Source: Bathymodiolus brooksi | Taxonomy: Eukaryota; Mollusca; Bivalvia; Mytilida; Modiolidae | Length of the DNA stretch: 64,000 nucleotides | Direction of reading: 5' to 3' | Assembly: GCA_963680875.1 (NCBI GenBank) | Contig: OY804588.1 | Span: 91,692,233-91,756,232 of the forward strand | Shown: piece after piece, positions 54,455 through 64,000 of the stretch | Position numbering within the stretch: the stretch's first letter is position 1 | How the letters are laid out: each line of letters opens with the position of its first letter | Notes under the pieces: generated by a model | What the model saw: the letters and a program-made list of their open reading frames with translations, nothing else | Database searches by the model: none | What the model was told of the DNA's origin: nothing | Position numbers and translations under genes: made by a program

Positions 54455-57400
54455 CTGATATAACTTAAATTTACATAAATCCCACTAAAAACCTGATAGA
54501 ACCTAAACCTTAGATGAATCCCACTAAAAACCTGATATAGCTTAAATTTACATGAATCCCAATAAAAACCTGATAGAACCTAAACCTTACATGAATCACA
54601 CTAAAAACCTGATAGAACCTAAACCTTACATGAATCCCACTAAAAACCTGATAGAACCTAAACCTTACATAAATCCCACTAAAAACCTGATATAACTTAA
54701 ATTTACATGAATCCCAATAAAAACCTGATAGAACCTAAACCTTACATGAATCCCACTAAAAACCTGATATAACTTAAGTTTACATGAATCCCAATAAAAA
54801 CCTGATAGAACCTAAACCTTACATGAATCCCACTAAAAACCTGATAGAAACTAACCTACATGAACCCCACTAAAAACCTGATAGAACCTAAACCTTACAT
54901 GAATCCCACTAAAAACCTGATATAGCTTAAATTTACATGAATCCCAATAAAAACCTGATAGAACCTAAACCTTACATGAATCCCACTAAAAACCTGATAG
55001 AACCTAAACCTTACATGAATCCCACTAAAAACCTGATAGAAACTAAACTACATGAACCCCACTAAAAACCTGATAGAACCTAAACCTTACATGAATCCCA
55101 ATAAAAACCTGATATAGCTTAAATTTACATGAATCCCAATAAAAACCTGATAGAACCTAAACCTTACATGAACCCCACTAAAAACCCGATAGAACCTAAA
55201 CCTTACATGAATCCCACTAAAAACCTGATATAACTTAAATTTACATAAATCCCAATAAAAACCTGATAGAACCTAAACCTTACATGAATCCCACTAAAAA
55301 CCTGATAGAAACTAACCTACATGAACCCCACTAAAAACCTGATAGAACCTAAACCTTACATGAATCCCACTAAAAACCTGATATAGCTTAAATTTACATG
55401 AATCCCAATAAAAACCTGATAGAACCTAAACCTTACATGAATCCCACTAAAAACCTGATATAACTTAAATTTACATGAATCCCAATAAAAATCTGATAGA
55501 ACCTAAACCTTACATGAATCCCACTAAAAACCTGATAGAACCTAAACTTTACATGAATCCCAATAAAAACCTGATCTAACTTAAATTTACATGAATCCCA
55601 ATAAAAACCTGATAGAACCTAAACCTTACATGAATCCCACTAAAAACCTGATAGAACTTAAATTTACATGAATCCCACTAAAAACCTGATAGAACCTAAA
55701 CCTTACATGAATCCCACTAAAAACCTGATAGAACTTAAATTTACATGAATCCCAATAAAAACCTGATAGAACCTAAACCTTACATGAACCCCACTAAAAA
55801 CCTGATAGAACCTAAACCTTACATGAATCCCACTAAAAACCTGATATAACTTAAATTTACATGAATCCCAATAAAAACCTGATAGAACCTAAACCTTACA
55901 TGAATCCCACTAAAAACCTGATAGAACCTAAACCTTACATGAATCCCACTAAAAACCTGATAGAACTTAAATTTACATGAATCCCAATAAAAACCTGATA
56001 GAACCTAAACCTTACATGAATCCCACTAAAAACCTGATAGAACCTAAACCTTACATGAATCCCACTAAAAACCTGATAGAACCTAAACCTTACATGAATC
56101 CCAATAAAAACCTGATAGAACCTAAACCTTACATGAATCCCACTAAAAACCTGATAGAACCTAAACCTTACATAAATCCCACTAAAAACCTGATATAACT
56201 TAAATTTACATGAATCCCAATAAAAACCTGATAGAACCTAAACCTTACATGAACCCCACTAAAAACCCGATAGAACCTAAACCTTACATGAATCCCACTA
56301 AAAACCTGATATAACTTAAGTTTACATGAATCCCAATAAAAACCTGATAGAACCTAAACCTTACATGAATCCCACTAAAAACCTGATAGAAACTAACCTA
56401 CATGAACCCCACTAAAAACCTGATAGAACCTAAACCTTACATGAATCCCACTAAAAACCTGATATAGCTTAAATTTACATGAATCCCAATAAAAACCTGA
56501 TAGAACCTAAACCTTACATGAATCCCACTAAAAACCTGATAGAACCTAAACCTTACATGAATCCCACTAAAAACCTGATAAAAACTAAACTACATGAACC
56601 CCACTAAAAACCTGATAGAACCTAAACCTTACATGAATCCCAATAAAAACCTGATATAGCTTAAATTTACCTGAATCCCAATAAAAACCTGATAGAACCT
56701 AAACCTTACATGAACCCCACTAAAAACCTGATAGAACTTAAATTTACATGAATCCCAATAAAAACCTGATAGAACCTAAACCTTACATGAATCCCACTAA
56801 AAACCTGATAGAACCTAAACCTTACATGAATCCCACTAAAAACCTGATAGAACCTAAACCTTACATGAATCCCAATAAAAACCTGATAGAACCTAAACCT
56901 TACATGAATCCCACTAAAAACCTGATAGAACCTAAACCTTACATAAATCCCACTAAAAACCTGATATAGCTTAAATTTACATGAATCCCAATAAAAACCT
57001 GATAGAACCTAAACCTTACATGAATCCCACTAAAAACCTGATATAACTTAAGTTTACATGAATCCCAATAAAAACCTGATAGAACCTAAACCTTACATGA
57101 ATCCCACTAAAAACCTGATAGAAACTAACCTACATGAACCCCACTAAAAACCTGATAGAACCTAAACCTTACATGAATCCCACTAAAAACCTGATATAGC
57201 TTAAATTTACATGAATCCCAATAAAAACCTGACAGAACCTAAACCTTACATGAATCCCACTAAAAACCTGATAGAACCTAAACCTTACATGAATCCCACT
57301 AAAAACCTGATAGAAACTAAACTACATGAACCCCACTAAAAACCTGATAGAACCTAAACCTTACATGAATCCCACTAAAAACCTGATAGAACCTAAACCT

Positions 57401-57960
57401 TACATGAATCCCACTAAAAACCTGATATAACTTAAATTTACATGAATCCCAATAAAAACCTGATAGAACCTAAACCTTACATGAATCCCACTAAAAACCT
57501 GATAGAACCTAAACCTTACATAAATCCCACTAAAAACCTGATATAGCTTAAATTTACATGAATCCCAATAAAAACCTGATAGAACCTAAACCTTACATGA
57601 ACCCCACTAAAAACCTGATAGAACCTAAACCTTACATGAATCCCACTAAAAACCTGATATAACTTAAATTTACATGAATCCCAATAAAAACCTGATAGAA
57701 CCTAAACCTTACATGAATCCCACTAAATACCTGATATAGCTTAAATTTACATAAATCCCAATAAAAACCTGATAGAACCTAAACCTTACATGAATCCCAC
57801 TAAAAACCTGATAGAAACTAACCTACATGAACCCTACTAAAAACCTGATAGAACCTAAACCTTACATGAATCCCACTAAAAACCTGATATAGCTTAAATT
57901 TACATGAATCCCAATAAAAACCTGATAGAACCTAAACCTTACATGAATCCCACTAAAAAC
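54455..57960 (+). repeat. 91-monomer higher-order repeat, copy 2 (3,506 bp)
   Basis: Tandem copy at an offset of 3,506; all rare markers of copy 1 recur, such as TTACCTGAAT with C at 56671. One difference was seen: the GATCTA monomer reads GATCTAACTT here (A at 55579) but GATCTAGCTT in copy 1 (G at 52073). The order changes at 57961. Confidence 0.92.
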
Positions 57961-60900
57961 CTGATAGAACCTAAACCTTACATGAATCCCACTAAAAACC
58001 TGATAGAAACTAAACTACATGAACCCCACTAAAAACCTGATAGAACCTAAACCTTACATGAATCCCAATAAAAACCTGATATAACTTAAATTTACATGAA
58101 TCCCAATAAAAACCTGATAGAACCTAAACCTTACATGAATCCCACTAAAAACCTGATAGAACTTAAATTTACATGAATCCCAATAAAAACCTGATAGAAC
58201 CTAAACCTTACATGAATCCCACTAAAAACCTGATAGAACCTAAACCTTACATGAATCCCACTAAAAACCTGATAGAACCTAAACCTTACATGAATCCCAC
58301 TAAAAACCTGATAGAACCTAAACCTTACATGAATCCCACTAAAAACCTGATATAACTTAAATTTACATGAATCCCAATAAAAACCTGATAAAACCTAAAC
58401 CTTACATGAATCCCATTAAAAACCTGATAGAACCTAAACCTTACATGAATCCCACTAAAAACCTGATAGAACTTAAATTTACATGAATCCCAATAAAAAC
58501 CTGATAGAACCTAAACCTTACATGAATCCCAATACAAACCTGATATAACTTGAATTTACATGAATCCCAATAAAAACCTGATAGAACCTAAACCTTACAT
58601 GAATCCCACTAAAAACCTGATAGAACCTAAACCTTACATGAATCCCACTAAAAACCTGATAGAACCTAAACCTTACATGAATCCCACTAAAAACCTGATA
58701 GAAACTAAACTACATGAACCCCACTAAAAACCTGATAGAACCTAAACCTTACATGAATCCCAATAAAAACCTGATATAGCTTAAATTTACATGAATCCCA
58801 ATAAAAACCTGATAGAACCTAAACCTTACATGAACCCCACTAAAAACCCGATAGAACCTAAACCTTACATGAATCCCACTAAAAACCTGATATAACTTAA
58901 ATTTACATAAATCCCAATAAAAACCTGATAGAACCTAAACCTTACATGAATCCCACTAAAAACCTGATAGAAACTAACCTACATGAACCCCACTAAAAAC
59001 CTGATAGAACCTAAACCTTACATGAATCCCACTAAAAACCTGAAATAGCTTAAATTTACATGAATCCCAATAAAAACCTGATAGAACCTAAACCTTACAT
59101 GAATCCCACTAAAAACCTGATAGAACCTAAACCTTACATGAATCCCACTAAAAACCTGATAAAAACTAAACTACATGAACCCCACTAAAAACCTGATAGA
59201 ACCTAAACCTTACATGAATCCCAATAAAAACCTGATATAGCTTAAATTTACATGAATCCCAATAAAAACCTGATAGAACCTAAACCTTACATGAACCCCA
59301 CTAAAAACCTGATAGAACTTAAATTTACATGAATCCCAATAAAAACCTGATAGAACCTAAACCTTACATGAATCCCACTAAAAACCTGATAGAACCTAAA
59401 CCTTACATGAATCCCACTAAAAACCTGATAGAACCTAAACCTTACATGAATCCCAATAAAAACCTGATAGAACCTAAACCTTACATGAATCCCACTAAAA
59501 ACCTGATAGAACCTAAACCTTACATAAATCCCACTAAAAACCTGATATAACTTAAATTTACATGAATCCCAATAAAAACCTGATAGAACCTAAACCTTAC
59601 ATGAATCCCACTAAAAACCTGATATAACTTAAGTTTACATGAATCCCAATAAAAACCTGATAGAACCTAAACCTTACATGAATCCCACTAAAAACCTGAT
59701 AGAAACTAACCTACATGAACCCCACTAAAAACCTGATAGAACCTAAACCTTACATGAATCCCACTAAAAACCTGATATAGCTTAAATTTACATGAATCCC
59801 AATAAAAACCTGACAGAACCTAAACCTTACATGAATCCCACTAAAAACCTGATAGAACCTAAACCTTACATGAATCCCACTAAAAACCTGATAGAAACTA
59901 AACTACATGAACCCCACTAAAAACCTGATAGAACCTAAACCTTACATGAATCCCACTAAAAACCTGATAGAACCTAAACCTTACATGAATCCCACTAAAA
60001 ACCTGATATAGCTTAAATTTACATGAATCCCAATAAAAACCTGATAGAACCTAAACCTTACATGAATCCCACTAAAAACCTGATAGAACCTAAACCTTAC
60101 ATAAATCCCACTAAAAACCTGATATAGCTTAAATTTACATGAATCCCAATAAAAACCTGATAGAACCTAAACCTTACATGAACCCCACTAAAAACCTGAT
60201 AGAACCTAAACCTTACATGAATCCCACTAAAAACCTGATATAACTTAAATTTACATGAATCCCAATAAAAACCTGATAGAACCTAAACATTACATGAATC
60301 CCACTAAAAACCTGATATAGCTTAAATTTACATAAATCCCACTAAAAACCTGATATAACTTAAATTTACATGAATCCCAATAAAAACCTGATAGAACCTA
60401 AACCTTACATGAATCCCACTAAAAACCTGATATAACTTAAGTTTACATGAATCCCAATAAAAACCTGATAGAACCTAAACCTTACATGAATCCCACTAAA
60501 AACCTGATAGAAACTAACCTACATGAACCCCACTAAAAACCTGATAGAACCTAAACCTTACATGAATCCCACTAAAAACCTGATATAGCTTAAATTTACA
60601 TGAATCCCAATAAAAACCTGACAGAACCTAAACCTTACATGAATCCCACTAAAAACCTGATAGAACCTAAACCTTACATGAATCCCACTAAAAACCTGAT
60701 AGAAACTAAACTACATGAACCCCACTAAAAACCTGATAGAACCTAAACCTTACATGAATCCCACTAAAAACCTGATAGAACCTAAACCTTACATGAATCC
60801 CACTAAAAACCTGATATAACTTAAATTTACATGAATCCCAATAAAAACCTGATAGAACCTAAACCTTACATGAATCCCACTAAAAACCTGATAGAACCTA

Positions 60901-61349
60901 AACCTTACATAAATCCCACTAAAAACCTGATATAGCTTAAATTTACATGAATCCCAATAAAAACCTGATAGAACCTAAACCTTACATGAACCCCACTAAA
61001 AACCTGATAGAACCTAAACCTTACATGAATCCCACTAAAAACCTGATATAACTTAAATTTACATGAATCCCAATAAAAACCTGATAGAACCTAAACCTTA
61101 CATGAATCCCACTAAAAACCTGATATAGCTTAAATTTACATAAATCCCAATAAAAACCTGATAGAACCTAAACCTTACATGAATCCCACTAAAAACCTGA
61201 TAGAAACTAACCTACATGAACCCTACTAAAAACCTGATAGAACCTAAACCTTACATGAATCCCACTAAAAACCTGATATAGCTTAAATTTACATGAATCC
61301 CAATAAAAACCTGATAGAACCTAAACCTTACATGAATCCCACTAAAAAC
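57961..61349 (+). repeat. 3,389-bp higher-order repeat, copy 1
   Basis: The segment A, E, B, GATATAA, then a run of five 39-bp monomers starts at 57961 and again at 61350. The shared rare marker ACTTGAATTT occurs near 58548 and 61937. After the E and B monomers that follow it the two copies diverge. The middle contains two close passages of the same block, each with CTGACAG (59811 and 60620), joined at a 38-bp/38-bp adjacency. Confidence 0.83.
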
Positions 61350-64000
61350 CTGATAGAACCTAAACCTTACATGAATCCCACTAAAAACCTGATAGAAACT
61401 AAACTACATGAACCCCACTAAAAACCTGATAGAACCTAAACCTTACATGAATCCCAATAAAAACCTGATATAACTTAAATTTACATGAATCCCAATAAAA
61501 ACCTGATAGAACCTAAACCTTACATGAATCCCACTAAAAACCTGATAGAACTTAAATTTACATGAATCCCAATAAAAACCTGATAGAACCTAAACCTTAC
61601 ATGAATCCCACTAAAAACCTGATAGAACCTAAACCTTACATGAATCCCACTAAAAACCTGATAGAACCTAAACCTTACATGAATCCCACTAAAAACCTGA
61701 TAGAACCTAAACCTTACATGAATCCCACTAAAAACCTGATATAACTTAAATTTACATGAATCCCAATAAAAACCTGATAAAACCTAAACCTTACATGAAT
61801 CCCATTAAAAACCTGATAGAACCTAAACCTTACATGAATCCCACTAAAAACCTGATAGAACTTAAATTTACATGAATCCCAATAAAAACCTGATAGAACC
61901 TAAACCTTACATGAATCCCAATACAAACCTGATATAACTTGAATTTACATGAATCCCAATAAAAACCTGATAGAACCTAAACCTTACATGAATCCCACTA
62001 AAAACCTGATAGAACCTAAACCTTACATGAATCCCACTAAAAACCTGATAGAACCTAAACCTTACATGAATCCCACTAAAAACCTGATAGAAACTAAACT
62101 ACATGAACCCCACTAAAAACCTGATAGAACCTAAACCTTACATGAATCCCAATAAAAACCTGATATAACTTAAATTTACATGAATCCCAATAAAAACCTG
62201 ATAGAACCTAAACCTTACATGAATCCCACTAAAAACCTGATAGAACTTAAATTTACATGAATCCCAATAAAAACCTGATAGAACCTAAACCTTACATGAA
62301 TCCCACTAAAAACCTGATAGAACCTAAACCTTACATGAATCCCACTAAAAACCTGATAGAACTTAAATTTACATGAATCCCAATAAAAACCTGATAGAAC
62401 CTAAACCTTACATGAATCCCACTAAAAACCTGATAGAACCTAAACCTTACATGAATCCCACTAAAAACCTGATAGAACCTAAACCTTACATGAATCCCAA
62501 TAAAAACCTGATAGAACCTAAACCTTACATGAATCTCACTAAAAACCTGATAGAACCTAAACCTTACATAAATCCCACTAAAAACCTGATATAACTTAAA
62601 TTTACATGAATCCCAATAAAAACCTGATAGAACCTAAACCTTACATGAATCCCACTAAAAACCTGATAGAAACTAACCTACATGAACCCCACTAACAACC
62701 TGATAGAACCTAAACCTTACATGAATCCCACTAAAAACCTGATATAGCTTAAATTTACATGAATCCCAATAAAAACCTGATAGAACCTAAACCTTACATG
62801 AATCCCACTTAAAACCTGATAGAACCTAAACCTTACATGAATCCCACTAAAAACCTGATATAGCTTAAATTTACATGAATCCCAATAAAAACCTGATAGA
62901 ACCTAAACCTTACATGAACCCCACTAAAAACCCGATAGAACCTAAACCTTACATGAATCCCACTAAAAACCTGATATAACTTAAATTTACATAAATCCCA
63001 CTAAAAACCTGATAGAACCTAAACCTTAGATGAATCCCAATAAAAACCTGATATAGCTTAAATTTACATGAATCCCAATAAAAACCTGATAGAACCTAAA
63101 CCTTACATGAATCCCACTAAAAACCTGATAGAACCTAAACCTTACATGAATCCCACTAAAAACCTGATAGAACCTAAACCTTACATAAATCCCACTAAAA
63201 ACCTGATATAACTTAAATTTACATGAATCCCAATAAAAACCTGATAGAACCTAAACCTTACATGAATCCCACTAAAAACCTGATATAACTTAAGTTTACA
63301 TGAATCCCAATAAAAACCTGATAGAACCTAAACCTTACATGAATCCCACTAAAAACCTGATAGAAACTAACCTACATGAACCCCACTAAAAACCTGATAG
63401 AACCTAAACCTTACATGAATCCCACTAAAAACCTGATATAGCTTAAATTTACATGAATCCCAATAAAAACCTGATAGAACCTAAACCTTACATGAATCCC
63501 ACTAAAAACCTGATAGAACCTAAACCTTACATGAATCCCACTAAAAACCTGATAGAAACTAAACTACATGAACCCCACTAAAAACCTGATAGAACCTAAA
63601 CCTTACATGAATCCCAATAAAAACCTGATATAGCTTAAATTTACATGAATCCCAATAAAAACCTGATAGAACCTAAACCTTACATGAACCCCACTAAAAA
63701 CCCGATAGAACCTAAACCTTACATGAATCCCACTAAAAACCTGATATAACTTAAATTTACATAAATCCCAATAAAAACCTGATAGAACCTAAACCTTACA
63801 TGAATCCCACTAAAAACCTGATAGAAACTAACCTACATGAACCCCACTAAAAACCTGATAGAACCTAAACCTTACATGAATCCCACTAAAAACCTGATAT
63901 AGCTTAAATTTACATGAATCCCAATAAAAACCTGATAGAACCTAAACCTTACATGAATCCCACTAAAAACCTGATAGAACCTAAACCTTACATGAATCCC
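61350..64000 (+). repeat. 3,389-bp repeat copy 2, continuing into a copy of the 49.3-51.9 kb order
   Basis: The left about 810 bp match 57961-58770. From the L monomer at 62353 it follows the order seen from 50331 at an offset of 12,022 (CCTTAGATG at 51002 and 63024). The copies differ at small points: no TTATATG or AATCACAC variant here, and AATAAAAAC after the CCTTAGATG. The window ends 30 bases into a monomer that starts at 63971. Confidence 0.85.

Larger units (their letters stand above)
1..64000. repeat. Satellite DNA array of a ~39-bp monomer, whole window
   Basis: Every line of the window is made of a head-to-tail monomer in one orientation. The consensus is 39 bp with about 36% G+C. 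It opens with CTGATAGAAC, carries CCTTACATGAATCCC in the middle and ends ACTAAAAAC. About 1,660 monomers fit in the window. No unique sequence, transposon, inversion or gap is visible. Monomers fall into three length classes (39, 38 and 37 bp) and about fifteen recurrent sequence types, which are arranged in long higher-order repeats. This kind of organisation is known from centromeric, pericentromeric and subtelomeric heterochromatin of eukaryotes. The chromosomal position here is inference only. No host gene, RNA gene or promoter is supported anywhere in it. Confidence 0.98.

Noticed and set aside
1..64000. CRISPR array
   Set aside because: The period is near 39 bp, but there are no unique spacers: the whole period is repeated, and variants are shared between copies.
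1..64000. Coding minisatellite of a large repetitive protein
   Set aside because: The frequent 38- and 37-bp monomers shift the frame every few repeats, with stops next to many of them, so no long reading frame could be maintained, and no introns or unique flanks are visible.
1..64000. Transposable element or retroelement insertion in the array
   Set aside because: I scanned for breaks in the monomer pattern and found none. All length changes are whole monomers or 1 bp, without target-site duplications or foreign sequence.
1..64000. tRNA, rRNA or other RNA genes, promoters and terminators
   Set aside because: No cloverleaf, rRNA-like or poly-T terminator sequence distinct from the monomer exists. 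TATA-like strings such as GATATAA are part of a monomer subtype and recur across the whole window.

Overview
The whole 64,000-base window is one uninterrupted tandem satellite array. I found no protein gene, RNA gene, transposon, CRISPR array or non-repetitive stretch. The basic monomer is 39 bp (opens CTGATAGAAC, has CCTTACATGAATCCC in the middle, ends ACTAAAAAC). It is interspersed with 38-bp variants (carrying CTTAAATTTACATG) and 37-bp variants (carrying GAAACTAACCTACATG or GAAACTAAACTACATG). The window starts on a monomer boundary, in the phase used here, and ends 30 bases into a monomer. Several-kilobase higher-order repeats (HORs) of a short AT-rich monomer point to a eukaryotic chromosome, in centromeric, pericentromeric or subtelomeric heterochromatin, probably from a long-read assembly. 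The sequence gives me no basis for naming a species.

Layout. Positions 1-8864 are two copies of a 4,432-bp, 115-monomer HOR that agree at every diagnostic variant I compared. 8865-22924 holds four further versions whose lengths differ by whole monomers: 3,508 bp; 2,965 bp (77 monomers); 2,117 bp (55); 5,470 bp (142). 22925-27282 is a rearranged relative. 27283-31292 is a 2,005-bp, 52-monomer HOR in two copies. 31293-31867 is a short linker. 31868-42272 is a 5,164-bp unit followed by a 5,241-bp version that differs by one 77-bp dimer. 42273-50948 carries units offset by about 4,242 bp. 50949-57960 is a 3,506-bp, 91-monomer HOR in two copies. 57961-64000 is built on a 3,389-bp offset, and its right part resembles 49.3-51.9 kb at an offset of 12,022 bp.

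How it works together: no genes interact here. The architecture is that of a satellite evolving by unequal exchange or gene conversion. Changes are almost always whole monomers in register, point variants are shared between copies at fixed offsets, and few variants are private. I confirmed the unit lengths for the 115-, 142-, 77-, 55-, 52-, 91- and 20-monomer blocks by parsing each into 39/38/37-bp monomers and summing. The short open reading frames (up to 112 codons) exist because 39 is a multiple of three; I do not consider them genes.
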